This document shows positions 25,196 through 40,120 of a stretch of 64,000 nt of DNA, piece after piece (within the stretch, counting starts at the first letter, position 1; every line of letters starts with the position of its first letter). The notes under the pieces are model-generated. The model was not told the origin of the DNA, made no database searches, and saw only the letters and a program-made list of their open reading frames with translations. The position numbers and the translations under genes are program-made. This DNA is from Aphidius gifuensis (Eukaryota; Arthropoda; Insecta; Hymenoptera; Braconidae), in assembly GCF_014905175.1 (NCBI RefSeq), contig NC_057790.1, positions 4,464,001 to 4,528,000 on the forward strand, in the 5' to 3' direction.

Positions 25196-28100
25196 GCATG
25201 GGGGGTCACTGGACGAGCGAGAGGATAGCTTCCTTGAATATTTCAGGATCACGACAAGCGACGGACGGAACCGTTCTTCTCTCGCCTTGGACTAACTCTT
25301 TTCTATTATCTTCTGCAAAACTCATGGGCACTTTAAACTCTTTTCTCATTTTTTTTTGTTTCCTCTTTTAATATAACCCAAGAACATCGGATAGTCATCG
25401 TTGTTATCTTCTACACGATCCGTTTGTGAGGGTGCCTATTGATCAAAAAACCTGCAAGCCACCCTTTATGTCTGATCCATTAACTATTCTATCCGTTCTT
25501 TTTTTTTTAAATGTAGGTTGAATAATACCTGACTTGTCTTGATGGTAGCATCAAAAAAAAAAAGAAGAAAATATACTAGAATAATTTTTTTTAGTAGCTT
25601 TTGTTGATTTTTTTATTGAATTTTTAATGAAATAAAAAAATTTTCATGAAAATGTATGGTACAGGTATGATTTTAACGAGACAGTTCTCACACGTTTCTT
25701 GAGTTATATTATCAAAATGACTAGGGGTAGGCCGAGAAAAGACAGTTGAAAATAGCCGACTTTATATCCTTGACACGAACTTTGTTGGCCGCGAACTCAA
25801 CAGTGTTATATGTGTATATATTGTATCACAACTATATATGCCCATACATATATATATACTTCGCTCATGTCCGGAACACTTTTTTGCATAACTTCCCACG
25901 CCTGAATCTTGTTTCACGACTACGTTTTGCAAAGCCGTTGACCACGTTCCAGTTATAACGAGAATTAATCTCAACTTGCAAAGGTGAAATAAAAGAAAAT
26001 ATATATAAGAATCGCATATCTAAAAAAAATATGCACACGAGTCAAAAATAAATGAAAAAGAAAATTAACAATAAATAGAAAAAAAAAATATAATAATAAT
26101 GATGTGATAAAATTAATCAAACGAATCAAATTAAATGAAAGATAAAAAAATAAATAAACTTCTATACAATTCAATAAATATCTTTAGATATAATTAATTT
26201 TTTTTCTTTTATAAATAGCTAAATGTATATATATGAAAAAAATATATGCTATCGTATATATTATTGATGGATAAAGATTAAAAATAAATTAAGAAACTAA
26301 GATTAACGATTAAATTGAATAAACTAATTTAATTTGATATTGCTTATGTTTAATCAAAGATAAGTAAATAAAAAATTGAATAAGTTGATAATTGACAATT
26401 GACATTGAATGTATATATATATTGTGGAGAGGGTGTTGTTTTGTTGTCGACTGATGACTACAAGTCTGTTCCAATCACCCTGTCTGTCGATTACTATCAA
26501 TCGCCACTACATATACATATGGCTATGTTTAATCGATTGCAATCTTGGACTGATTATCAGTACATTGAATCGGGTATATACCAATCTTTTTGTGTGACTC
26601 TTGGTGATACTGTGCGACTTGCAACACGGCTTAAATGTTCAGGGGAAGAGATGAGGCATTGAGCTTAAGTGAAGGTAATTAAATCGTGTTTTGTATGTTT
26701 TAAATGTTAAAGGCGCGTATATATGTATATAGATAGACATGCATATATTTAAAGACCAAAGATCTTGACAATGTCTTTGCTGCTATATAATGCTGATAAT
26801 CGCGGCGTCCTCCTCCCTTTTTTTTTTTTTGCAATCATGCCGCAACGTCTTTGTGTAGAATATTCTTCTTCTTTTTTCAAACTTTTACTGTCTTATTTCT
26901 GTTTTTTTTTTACATATATTTTTTAACGATAAAATAGATGCCCAACTGACACATCATCTCACACATTGCAAAACAAACTATATTTTTTTGTTTATTTTTC
27001 TTTGCTTCATCACTTGCTATATGTGTATACATTTACTCATCAAAAAGTTGATTGAAAATTTTGTCTCAAATAGTTAAATATAATTCAACCCAGTAAAAAA
27101 AAAAAAATAAAAAATAAACTAACTGTCAAATAAATATCAAAAAATAAACGACATATTGAAAATTATAATTATTAAAAATGAATTTTGAAAAAAAAAAAAT
27201 TCACACGTACTACTTGCAAGTATGATTATTTATTTATGTCTGGCTGATGATCATCATCTCGGGGTAGCAAACTTCAGGTGAAAATAAAAAAAAAATAAAT
27301 ATACAATCAATATTGTATATCTGAAAGAGACGTGAACGCGTGTGATATTTTAATGTACACACGTGTATAAGCGTTACAACGAGGTCGACATGTAGGATAA
27401 CTCGTTCAACGAGTTCAAACTCGTTTAAATATATATATATTTTTAATAGTTTTTCATTTTTATTATTAATTTTAATTTTATATCGAGCAAAATACATAGC
27501 AACATGAGCACGTATGAATTTTTAGATTAAAGGCGAAAATTTGTTAATGATTGCGTGATAAAAAAAAAATAATATAAATATATAAATAAATATCCAATAT
27601 GAAAAAATTGAAAAATATAATATGAAATTGCTGTAATAATGTTAATAAAGTGGTGGCTATCGATTAACAGATGTATATCTTGAATCGATGTGCCTTGAGG
27701 ATGTCGACATAAAGAATATGAAAATCCTTGATAGTTATATACATACATATTATATTATAAAATAAAACAACCAGCTCTTTTTAATATATGTATAATATAT
27801 AAACACAAACACACACAAGTATATTTATATATATTTATAATTCATATGCATGATGAAGAGTTGGTTGTTGCTAATGGTGTATCAATGTTTCAATGTTATT
27901 TCTCTCATTACAACTATACATCTGCTGATTGAGATTAAATATATATATAAGTATACATATCACTTTCGATATTGAAATTTAATTTTCTTATCTAATATAA
28001 ACATAAATATATATATTAAGAGTGCAGTACACAAATACATATATATACTCTAGTTTAAAAAATAATAACTAAAAAAAACATATAGTATACTTGAGTTGCA

Positions 28101-31100
28101 CCAAATGAGGAGGGAGATTGAGTACACCAGGGAGAAAAGAATTAAAAAAAAAATAAAAAAATTACTGACAGGAAAAATAATAAAAAATATATATAGATGT
28201 GATTGTTGAGGCAATGTATTTATATACACAACTTCACCAACCCCGACAAGTTTTGGTTGTTCAAGTGGTGTATATTAAAGTATGTGCATGTGTAATTGTA
28301 GTGGACAGGATTTCACGCCTTGAAAACAAAAGAGTCCTAAGAAATTGGATGCGTGTTACTCGCTAAGCATATATTCCCCACTTTAGTTTAACATTTATTC
28401 TGATTCTCTTTTCGCGCGGTATACACATTTAATCGTATATATATCCAATTGGGCATGGTAACCAGACATATTAATATGAACGTGTAAATATATTGTGCAT
28501 GTATACACTCTTTAAACGCGCGGGTGATTTTTCTTTTTTATTTCATTTATATAATCATTATTATATTTTTATTTTATTTTATTTTTTTTTCCATTTGTGG
28601 TTATACCTATGGCAGCAACGCACAGACTCCTCTAGTCTTATTGTTCTATTAAATATAAATGCAAAAAGGTACTTGAACGTGTATTTTTGTATCGTGCGAT
28701 CAATGGGAATGCCTGTATACAAGAGGAAATATCCAACTAACCGATGTTGACAAGCATCAAAAGCTTGTTTCATGGTGTGAGACGACGTGAAAATTTTTAG
28801 ACTACATCTCATATATGCATGATGTTTATTTGGAAAAAATAAAGTTTATATAAAGTCTGCCTCAGTTTCTGTATAGAGATTGTTCATGCAAAATGCCATG
28901 TCAAATTATGAGGTATAAAAGTTTTTGTCCAAGAGTGTCAAACACGATATATTATAACAGTAGTTTGTGGTTAAAATATCAAACTGTAAATTTCTAAATC
29001 AATTTGTTTTTTTTTTTTTTTTTTTTTCAATTTGTAAATTGTTTAATTGTCATATTACCCAATAAACATCATCATTTTGGTTGGTAGTTTGATACTGAGC
29101 CTGACTGTAGCAACGCCTTCAAGACAAGAAAAAAAACAAGCCCCATTATAAAAAAAAAAAACTTCTTAATACACCTCAGTTGAGCCTCCCTAAAAGTATA
29201 CTATAGCAGCAGCATCATGAAGACCAAAAGAGCAGAAGAGTAAAGAAACTGATGGTGGCAAACCTATATCGTGTTACCAACTCTTGCTCGATTGGACGAG
29301 ATCCGGAATAAAATTCCAATGAAAAAATTAATAATAAAAAAAAAAATAAAGACAATAAAACCAAGGTGGTACACAAAAACATTTTTGCAGTATAAGAGAA
29401 TGTTCTATGAAGGCGTCAAAAAAAAATCTCCGGTAACGATGTCAGAATGAACGTGCTGCTGCAGGTGGAAGAAAAATAAAAATATTAAAAATTTATATTT
29501 TTTTAAAATTTGCGATCATGAAAACAAATGATTTTTGATGCTGATAATTAATGCAGAGGCGTTTGAAGATGAGCACAAACCACACCCAACGGAACTCAAT
29601 CAAGCTGAGTGAAAAGGCTAATATATATTCGTTGCTTTAAATATATATTATTTTATTATTATTATTTTTTTTTAAAATACTTATTACTGATATGTATGAG
29701 AAATATTAAAAGGGATGGGCTTATCTTACTTGCAAATGTTGCATAGTCACTCTAATCAATAGACGATGCCGTATGGCCATCATCAGACAGTTAAGTTATA
29801 AACGTCACCATCAACAAAAAATATATATTCACACGTGAGTTCATTATTCATTGCATTAAGAGATTAAAAAAATGATGAGTAGAAGTTTAGAATAGAATGA
29901 CAATTCACAACTCATCATTGCATCATTGCCTGGTTAATTAATTTTTTTATATCGACAAGCAACACTCATATACTTATTCAAACGGAATATTATTATATTT
30001 TTATATAAATATTAAATATAAAATTATTTATTTTTTTTTTATTTCATTGGGTTATTACACTGATTATTGTTGCGAATCATTGTGAGATCGTTATTAAAAT
30101 TGCCTGTCATCCTTTGAAATGAAATTTACAGTCAAAATCATTATCAAATCGCATTCAATAATGTCGTTTCATTACTCTCATTTTTTTATTAATGATATAT
30201 ATGTATTATTTTTGTTTTTTTATTTTAAATAATATATTTTCAAGGTTTAACGACTTTTGATATACATGTAAGAACTCTTAATGCGATAAAAATTATCCTT
30301 CAAAACAGATGGATGAAAAAAAAAAAAAAAAAAACTAAAATTTAAAAATTCTGAAATATAATTGAAGGCTGGTCCTATGCCTCTGGGTACGACTATAATT
30401 GTACGAAATTTTCGTATGTTTTTTGAATTCATTCTTCGAATATATAACCACAAAAATTTCATTGTTCTTTGAAATCGTTTTCCAATATTTTAGTTCGGCA
30501 CAGACGCTTCAAGTTTTTGATTTCTCTACTGCGCGATGCATTTATTTCTAATAGCAAGGGCTATTTTCTGCTTCTTTATATTGTTTTTTTTTTTTCACTA
30601 TATATTACATGATAAAAAAAATTATTATCCGTGAGAATTGGCTACTAAAAAAAAAAAAAATGAATGGGTATATTTTAAAATAAATATCAATGGGAATATA
30701 CTGCGCGTAAGAAAGTTTTCGTTTTTTTTTTTTTGAAGTTTAAGTAAAAAATAAATCGTAAAAAACTGGCTTCTATAATTCAAACTTATTAATGTAAAAA
30801 AAAAAAATTATATATATAAGTAATGTAAACAAAAATATCCGAATGCCAAAATTGATAATAAGTGACCATTGTTTTCGCAGCTTCATGATTTTTCAGTTCG
30901 ATCTATAAAAATTATTTCTCCTGAAATTTTTCTCTCCAGCTTTTTATTAGTATGAGAATTTTTTCGGTGTTTAGTTGTGTGAATATTATACTTGTTGTTT
31001 TTTTTTTTTTTTCAATTATTATTCCTGCCAAAATAAAAGTAAAAGAAAAAAGCACGTAAATAAATAAAATTGTTAATAAAAAAAATTTGTTCTTGATAAG

Positions 31101-31196
31101 AACAATATATTCTCGATAAGGTAATCAGAACACGATCGAACCATAACGTTCCTCCAACAGTATAAAATATATATTACATAATCTGCAGTTGCGATA

Positions 31197-31214
31197 TGTG
31201 TGTGTGTGTGTGTA
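31197..31214. repeat. TG dinucleotide microsatellite
   Basis: An uninterrupted TG run followed by a TA-rich tract; simple repeat without gene context. Confidence 0.85.
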
Positions 31215-32550
31215 TATAGTTGTATATAAATGTACATGAGGATAAAAGTACATACAAATCCATATAAATACTGTAAAACACATTAATATATAGATATATA
31301 AATATGCAAGTTGCAAAGAGAAAAGACTTTTGCGATCGTTAAGTGAGACGGTTTACATTGAAAGATGGCTGATTTAAATTGCGATGACGCATATGTATAT
31401 GTCGTGCAGCCGTGTAACGATATATCAATGTCAGTAAATTGTGATAAATAAAGTGCAATTGAAGATGAGACGGGAATGGAGGAACCAAGAAAGGTATTTG
31501 AGTGCGATTATTTTTCAAAAAATTTTTTTTTCGTATATACAGGTAACCTATACACAAATGCATTAATGTATTTTTTTCTTGTTTCTTTGCGATGCAAGTA
31601 TGCATTTGCAAAACATCAAATTTCTTCATTCAACTTCCAAGTATTAAAATATATATATGAAAAATAATAAAAATTTTATTTATTAAAAATTAAAAAATAA
31701 ATATGTTGAATGAATTTAGTTGCATGTTGACGTATTCACATTGTTTGTGAGTAAAAATTTTTAAATGACTCATGTTTCATCATCCTAGTATGCAAGACTC
31801 AGCACAATATACAATTTGCTGTGTCAAAGAGAATTTGTATTCTTAACGAAATGCGTATATACAGTATATGAGTGCTTCGTCTTTTCAACATGGCCAACTT
31901 CTTTTATTATATATATAGTTTAAAAAGTTGCTTCTTTTCTTGCAACACGAGTGATTGATTGTATGAAAAAGAAAGACAAAAAAAAAAAAAAACAAACAAA
32001 TACAAAAAAAAAAAAATACAGTCAACCATGGCAAGTATCTTGAAGAGGGCTTCTTTCATTATGCCATTTTTAATCAACCTGCAGGAGCGCGCCGATGGAG
32101 AATAAAATCAAAAAAAAAAAAAATTTTAAAATCCAATGATGAAAAATAAACGAGACAAGATAAAATAAAATTAAAATTTTTAAATACAAAAAAAAAAAAA
32201 AAAAAAAACAAAATATATGAGAGAAAAGAACAACAATTAAAAAAAAAAAAAAAATTTAGATAGGTATAGGACGATGTGTAAATATATTTTTTGATATATT
32301 TTCATCAAGTAGCAAAATTTCTATAGGGTGGGCAAATGACCTCACAATATATATATCAACAATTTCATTCATAAAATACAAAAACAATTAATTGTTATCG
32401 ATGCACTTGCGTCACGCTTGCATATTAACAATCATTTCAAGTGGTTCGTCATGTGCAGTATATTTTAAAAATTTATTTTTATTACAAAATTTGTATGTTA
32501 CGTTATATATGACGACAAGTAATCAACGCCCATATTTTAACTGCTCTCTA

Positions 32551-32585
32551 TCTCACCTGAGAAAGTTGAATAATAATAATTTAAA
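32551..32585 (-). other. Recursive splice (ratchet) site, 32.6 kb
   Basis: On the minus strand, TTATTCAACTTTCTCAG joins directly to GTGAGATAG at 32556/32557. A good acceptor is fused to a good donor. It is on the same strand as the other two ratchet sites, 27.6 kb downstream of one and 9.5 kb upstream of the other, a spacing expected of sequential steps through one giant intron. The pyrimidine tract is shorter than at 23.1 kb, so confidence is slightly lower. Confidence 0.5.
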
Positions 32586-35500
32586 AATTTGGTCCAAGTG
32601 TACTCATTTTTCTTTTAACTGACGCGTCAATGAGCTCATTTCATTTGTAATTACGATGAATGTAAATCAGTGTCAAATAGATGTATTTTTCCTTCAATTA
32701 TTATTATCATTATCATCTTTTTTTTTTTCTTTAAATTTTTTGCCAGTATTGCCATTGGCTTCATAACCAAATAAACGCGTTGTGCAATTTAAATTGTGTG
32801 TGAAATATATTTATATGTATACACTACTTTAAATGTAGCATTGAGTTTATTTGTAACCGTGTGAAATGAAAATATATATATATGATATTAAAAAAAAGAA
32901 AGAAAGAATTAAATTAAAAATTTAAAATATGAAAAATTGTTTATGGAATATATCTGTGTGTTCCTTGAAAAAAAAAAAAGAGGAAAAAAGCAAGCAAGCA
33001 AGTCGCCGTTAGCGTAACACAACATATACAAGTTTTACCAGTCTTGAAGACCAGTTTATTTACCAGGACCTTACGAGCGGTTAAATGTTAATTTTGTCTT
33101 GGTTAATTAGAAACGATTTCAAGATGACGATGACAATGGTGTTTGATGATGATGCTGATGTTAAATTGTGAGGGATAAATAAAATGTGGAAGGGTGATCA
33201 GTGATGACCACTTGGCAAGGTGTACAGCTCTATTTCGTATACGTCGTTGCCAATTCGTTTCGGGTAGTGGATGATAAATCGGGATCGTTCATTATTTTGC
33301 TTCTGGGATTTCTCTCGTATTTCATATCAACTCGTGCTTCTCATCGTACATGTTAAATCATCATACAGATTAACATCTTACAAATGTTTCATATTAATCG
33401 ACATTTACCGCAACAAAAATTAAAAATAAGAAAATATAAAAATCCAATCAAAATTTATCACACAATCAAGTCCATATATTTTAAACAACCTGTTGAAAAA
33501 ATTTACTCATGAAAAGAAAAAAATTACTTAAAAATATGCCTAATTGTAAATGTATATAATCTAATTATTAATTTATCATTTTTTATATTTTTTTTTTTTG
33601 CCATCACCATTCATGACATGTATCATTTTTTATTTCATTAATTTATTTACATTTAAATACTTGATATATATTATTTTTTTTTAATTAAAAAAATGAATTG
33701 TCAACAGGAATCAAGTCACTTTCTTTTCTCAAGTTCTTCATTTTTTTATTTTTTTTTCGATATACATATATTCTATGTATTATTTTATGTACATATAATG
33801 CCGTCGTCGTGAGATACAGATGAAGTTTGTTGATATCACGTAAAAGTTGGATGAAATAAATAAAATTTATATCAGCGGGTGGGACTTTTCTTTCTTCTTC
33901 CTCACCAAGCCCAACTTTGTCATTGTTTTTTTTTTTTTTTTATCTATTCGATTTTTTTTTGTTGCAATATGCTAGATATAGCTGAGCGCACTCTGATGTA
34001 TCTCACGAAGGTTTCAATTCACCAACAAGAAGTAGTCACCTACTTATTTAAAAATTATAAGTAATAGGCCGACCCCACGCTTTTGAATTTTGATTGACTA
34101 GTTATTCACGTGTATATCTTTTATGACAATCATGTTTCAGGTTTATTTTTTGTCTCCAACAAAGTCGTGACTCTATATCGAACACGAAAATACCTATGTT
34201 AATAAATTCAAAAAAACAAATGATACAAATGATATAAACCTATTTTCCATTTTTTATTTGAGAGATGACAAAATAAAAAAATCAGAGAAAGGAAAAAAAA
34301 ACGGTAGAAATTAAGATTGGGTTCATCGTTCGGACAGTATACCCGGCAGCCACCCAAGTGGCTCTTCAGAGTCGTTTGTTAATTGCAATCGATAAGACCC
34401 CTTCATTCCAGTCTTATCGTTTCGATAACCATGAAAAATATCCTGTCAAAATTTCCATTATTTTTTTTTTTTTTTTCGAATTTTTTATATTAACTGCCTG
34501 ATATACTTAATATATTTTTAAATTTATTTTAGTAAAAATTCACATCGTGATATAAAAATATATTGGATATCAATCAACTTGGTACTTGGTAGTATTTAAT
34601 TAAAATATGAAAAAAATTAATTTTCATTTAAAATATAAATAAATAATAAATATATATAGAAAAATAAAGTTTCATGCTGTCGCTGTGATTGTGTGACGAT
34701 ATAAGATATCAGTCATATGCGCGAGCATTCATGCATTTAATAAAAAATAGTGTCGCGCAATTATGCACATGTAGAAATAATAAAATTTTGTAAATATACA
34801 TAATACAAGGTATAAGTCATTCTTGTAAGACTCATGTGGTGAAATCCTCTATATTTTTTTATTTAATTTAAATTTTTTTTTTTTAATTCCCTCCCGCCCT
34901 TTCCTCTCACTTTGTATTATTGCGAATAAGCTCATTGATCATTTCGATCATTTATGCTAATATGGCTATGCGCGGCATAAACTGGTTTTACCTTCTTACC
35001 ATTCGCAGTAATTATTTAACACTTGCAAAGTGCTCAGTAGGGTTATTAGTGTACCAGAGTGTTATACGACACTGACAAGTGGGAATTAACCCACTGAATT
35101 CCAATTATTTACTCTTATTTTCAATAAATAATATTTTATTTATTTATTTGATTATTCATCATCAATTTTTATTTTTATATCGTATCATAAATAAATAGAC
35201 TTATCGAGAGACTGTGCTTGTAAAGCTGCAAGTTTTACCAATTAGTAAAATATATCAAAGCGGCTTTTATACAGAGCAATGTTAATGATGACACAAACTC
35301 AATGAAAAGCCGATTTTTTTCAAATTCTTTTCAATGATATAGGTGGTTATTAAAAGTAAGCTTAAATTTTTTTATTCATTCTATTCATATTCAAGTAATA
35401 CAATTTAAAAAAAAAATATAATTTGAATATAAAAATATCGATTGCCATGTATATACACGAAAGTAATGATTTATTGACTCTTCGCAAAATTTTGTAAAGA

Positions 35501-37796
35501 CCAGAGAGTTTAAAAAATTAATAAAAAAATAAAATAAATGTAGTCGTATGATTTACCGAATGACCAGTGTTGAAAAGAGAAAAAAAAAAAAAAAAAAAGA
35601 GTGAGAATGATGTATACTAAATTTATTTTTGCAGTTTCTTATTTCGATTTATATTTATATAAAAAATAATATAAATAATATATATATCTTTTGCGTCCGG
35701 TTAGACAGTAGTTGAAAAGCGGAAGATCGTGTTGATGATTATTATCAGCAAATATAATATGTACATCGAGATTTTAATTACAATAATGTGTAACACATTT
35801 ACTCATTTACACATGCACACACATACGTATAAACAACTTTTGAATTTGATATGCGTGTCGATCATAAAGCATAGCAAAAAATCGCTTCAAAGAATGTATA
35901 TATATTTAAGTCTACATATACAGTCGTGAATAAGAGAAAAAAAAAAAATTGTAATCTTGTTTTCCGTTGTTAAATTAATGATGAGTCTTGTTTTGAACGA
36001 TTAATAATCAGCCGCGTGTCATCGCCATGTGTATGTGTATGTGCACGTGTAAATGTATTTAATTGTATATGTAGGTTTATAACCACATACAACAGTATAT
36101 ATCCGACATATATTTGTATACAATAGGACCATCATAATACGTAATCTCGAAAGCGACCGTGATATTTCTCGTGATACCTCGTCTCCCACGTAAATTTACT
36201 TTGCGCGTTCGCACTCTCACCTTTTATATATATATATACACATTGAAAACCACATTTTATACATTGAGCTCAGTTTGATGATGGTTGCACATATGCTGCA
36301 CAAATAACATACTATTATAATATGTGACCTTGGGCACACCTTGAATTTACAAAACCGTATCAAATATTACAAATTCTCTTTTTGTTTTTTTTTTATTATT
36401 ATTTCAAATATTAATTTACTGTGAATATAATAAATAATAATTTTCTCATATGAATTTTCATCTCAATGAATAAATAATATTTTATCTCTAACAAATAATA
36501 ATATATATATTGTTTAAAATTAATATTACAAAATTTAATATTATAAAATAATATGATAAAATCATATATTTGTTGAAAAAAAAAAAAAAATGATTTATAT
36601 ATAAAATAAGATGAAAAAGTATTGCACTGGTATGCAGAAATAGATTCACATTTGAAAAGTGATATTAAACGAGATTTGAAAGATGATATGAATAGACAAT
36701 CTGTGAGTGGGGATTTCAATATTATACTCGTGATCTACGTTGCATTGTTTCGTATAGTTAAATGATTTTCAAGATAGTGGCATATTATAAGCACAAATGT
36801 ATATGTGGTTCTAAGGATAAGCAAGCTTATATATGCAAAATAATATATACATGCGAGTGTGTCATGTAAAGAGGTGTTTGACTTTTATATATATACGATT
36901 TTACTGATTTTAACTATTACAGATATGCTAGTAACTGCGATATGTAATTAGTATATGATAAATAATCAATGTTATGTAAGGCCATTGACTATATAGATCA
37001 TAATGTATATGACTAGTCAGATTCTAGCAGTGATCGATATTTTACTATATGTTGCATTATATAATATTGATATTTACATTATATATAGATTGTATATATA
37101 TATATATGTATTTTTTATGCATAATGTTTCTATGTATGTGATAAGCATAACTCATTATGACATTAATGTAATAAATTGTAAAATAATAATTATCACTCAA
37201 TGCTATGAATAGATAACGTGTACAGTGTAACATAAGACATTGTGACATCATAGTATATCATGCTGTTTAGTATAGTACTACGATTTTCTCAGTGTTGCTG
37301 CTGCCGATGTTGCTGCTGCTGATGATGAGTAGATATATAAATGTATAATAGCCAAGTGTGCCTCGAGGCAATGACGAGGATCAGTGTTTCGATGATGATG
37401 AGATGATGGTTAACACACACGCCCCGTTATTGGTTATATTATAATATATCTCTTTCATTTTATGACTAAATTTCTCACTCTCATACTCGCATGTACATTT
37501 GCGTAGGTGCATAACGACATAATTCATTAACAATTCGATTCATCGGTGAACAATCGGCCTTCATTAGCGGGCTTTCATCTCACACAAACAGACATCTCTG
37601 ACATTCCAGTGTCTGTTGTTGTTGTTATTATTGTTATTATAATTATTATTATTGTCATATATAAATGTATATAGATATTTGTTTATATTTATGATTGTTT
37701 GACATGGCCGCCAATCAACAATGTGTCCATTGAAGGTTCATGAACTATTGTACAAAACACTTTCCAATAGCAAGTATACATATTATAAACTAAATA

Positions 37797-37820
37797 ATAA
37801 ATAAATAAATAAATAAATAT
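37797..37820. repeat. AAAT tetranucleotide microsatellite
   Basis: Tandem AAAT units. Similar tracts lie near 38121-38140 (AAAT) and 58278-58305 (TTTA). Confidence 0.8.
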
Positions 37821-39482
37821 ATATGTATTATTACGGTTTGAAAAAAATATATACATATAAATGTATATATATACATACCACACGCCAAGATGTGAACACA
37901 TCATACCAACCTCAAACCATAAAAATTTTGCCACACGGAATATTTCAAGTACATAATTTATCGTTATCGCTGCACGAATAAAGCTAACGGGGTGGGTGAT
38001 AAATTTGCACTGAAAACAGAGGAGACCCTTCTACTGAAAGAGAAGAAATAAAAAAAATATATATATATTTAAGTTGAATGGAAAAAAAAAATTGGATAAG
38101 AGAAGAAGATGAAGAAGAGAAATAAATAAATAAATAAATAATATGTATTGCGAGAATTAACCATCGCCAAATGGAGGCAGTTTGAGTGTTCAAACGATCG
38201 AAAATACAACGGGTTGCTTTAGCTTCTTCTATACCATGAACCATGAAGAAAAAGACTTATACGCATTTACCGCGTGCCGGCATTTCGTTTGCGTCCATCC
38301 ATTTTTTTATTATTTATTTTTTTATTTTTTCTTCGAGTTTCTCGCACTGTGTATACAAGTACATACAATTTGGCATTTGCCCTGTTTTTTTTTTTTCTCC
38401 GTCATCAACTTCATGCCAGAGTAATTTTTCAGGAAATAGGTTTAAAACGGAGTAATTGTACATAAAATGGTAAAAAAATACCACCATTTTTCACCTTTAT
38501 CGAGATGACGAACATCATATTTATTAATATCATACACAATATTAAATATATCCATTTCAGGTGTTAGTCTAATATTATCTCTGAACAGATTTTTTAATAT
38601 TTGAATCACATCTTCATTTGAAATCATTGCTACTTTGGTTAGATATTTTTTTTAATACCGTTTTGCCCGCATTATTTCTTAAGTCATCCTTTTTTTTTTT
38701 TGGCTTTATTATGCACCTATATTTCTTTTGCTTGAAGATTCTCAAAAGTCCCAAAAATTCTCTCATTGCTTACGATAATTCTTAATATACATTGTGTATA
38801 TACACTGAGATTATAAACAGAAAAAAAAACTTGTACCACTTTTGGAGTGTGCAGTGTATTTACTAAAACATTTTATTATTCGGAAGCAAAAAAAAGTAAT
38901 TCTCTTATATTCGCGTAAATCGTCGTCTTAGTCAATTAATTAACATTTGGCATGTTGTTACATTCACGGAGAAACAAGTCACCGCCACGGGGTCCATTCG
39001 GCGAAGACGATCAAGTGCAAGATATGCCGCGAAAACCAGCTGGATAAAAAGTATTATAATACTCTTCTATATACATATGTGGTTCTTGTATATATAAACA
39101 TGTAAGTATTGGTAGTTTGGCTGTTGAGATCGGTATCGCTGATATTCTTGTTGAGTGGACCGAATGAAGAAATGTAAACGGCAATTAAACATTTTATTGA
39201 TATGCTTATGTCGTGTCAGACCGTCTGTCTGATATACGTACACTTCAGTAGCCATTTATATGTACACCTATACATATACGTAATTAAAGTCATTCTCCGA
39301 ATAAAATCACATTGGCATCAAATTCTCCATACAATACTGTATTCATATAAAAAATTAATTTTTTTAAAATATTTTTTATATTGGTTCCAACAACTCATCA
39401 AACTTTGGAATAAGTAATTTTATTTTTTTTTAATATCCTTGAATATATATATATATTGACAAATATAATTAATGGCTAACTG

Positions 39483-39507
39483 TTTTTTTTTTTTTTTTTT
39501 TTTTTTT
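39483..39507. repeat. Long T homopolymer (25 bases)
   Basis: The longest mononucleotide run noticed in the window. Runs of 10-20 T or A occur roughly every few hundred bases, so exact lengths may carry sequencing error. Confidence 0.85.
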
Positions 39508-40102
39508 ATCACATATTAAATTGGTGAATAATAAAAAATTAAAAGTAAGAAAAAAAATTCATGTGTCAGATTATGTGTATATTGTTCCTTCTGCAGAAGG
39601 CAATACGTGATTTTTATGTCTGTATATATGTATGTAGACATATGCGGAATAATTATATATATACATATATGTCTGCATGTATGTAGACTCAGTGGAATGA
39701 CGGACGGCGTGACTTTGCACGGGATGAACTTTCTGCAGGGATAATTAGACGGTGCCGCGCGCGCGAGAGTATAACATCGTCACTGGCAATCCACTTGTGC
39801 GAATAAAGCGAAATAGTAGCAAGCGAGTTACGCATGATGCTGAACGTTTTTTTTTATTTTTTCTTTTTGTTTTTTTTTTTCTCGCTTCGTCAAGTATATT
39901 TATAAACACTTTTTATTTCATCTTTGTTGAAACATACGCGCGCACACGTTACATGCCCTTAAGCTAGAAAGGCGTGTACCAATCTACATATATATTGTAT
40001 ATTTATATGCGTGTGACTTATGATAGTTTTTCCACCTCGACTGAAATACATCTCACTTTGTGACATTTCAATTCGTGAAAATGAAATGAGTATACAGTAT
40101 AT

Positions 40103-40120
40103 GCAGCAGCAGCAGCAGCA
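40103..40120. repeat. GCA trinucleotide run (six units)
   Basis: Six GCA/CAG units. On the plus strand they read as a six-glutamine tract inside a short frame that has no other sign of coding. Confidence 0.8.

Larger units (their letters stand above)
21460..32550. other. Non-coding stretch with a ratchet site and microsatellites
   Basis: Presumed minus-strand intron. It holds the ratchet site at 23101/23102, an AGATGGCGC core at 22219, and a GA run at 22762-22778 beside a GC-rich island (22780-22850). Other islands are at 22300-22470, 22960-23010 and 23695-23842; the last is an open plus-strand frame of 49 codons flanked by weak splice signals. A GT run is at 25179-25195 and a TG run at 31197-31214. 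A 21-base T tract is at 29007-29027. The remaining sequence is A/T-rich with no supported gene. Confidence 0.6.

Noticed and set aside
31520..31550. Plus-strand ratchet-like ATATACAG|GTAACC after a T tract
   Set aside because: GTAACC is a poor donor and the acceptor context is weak.
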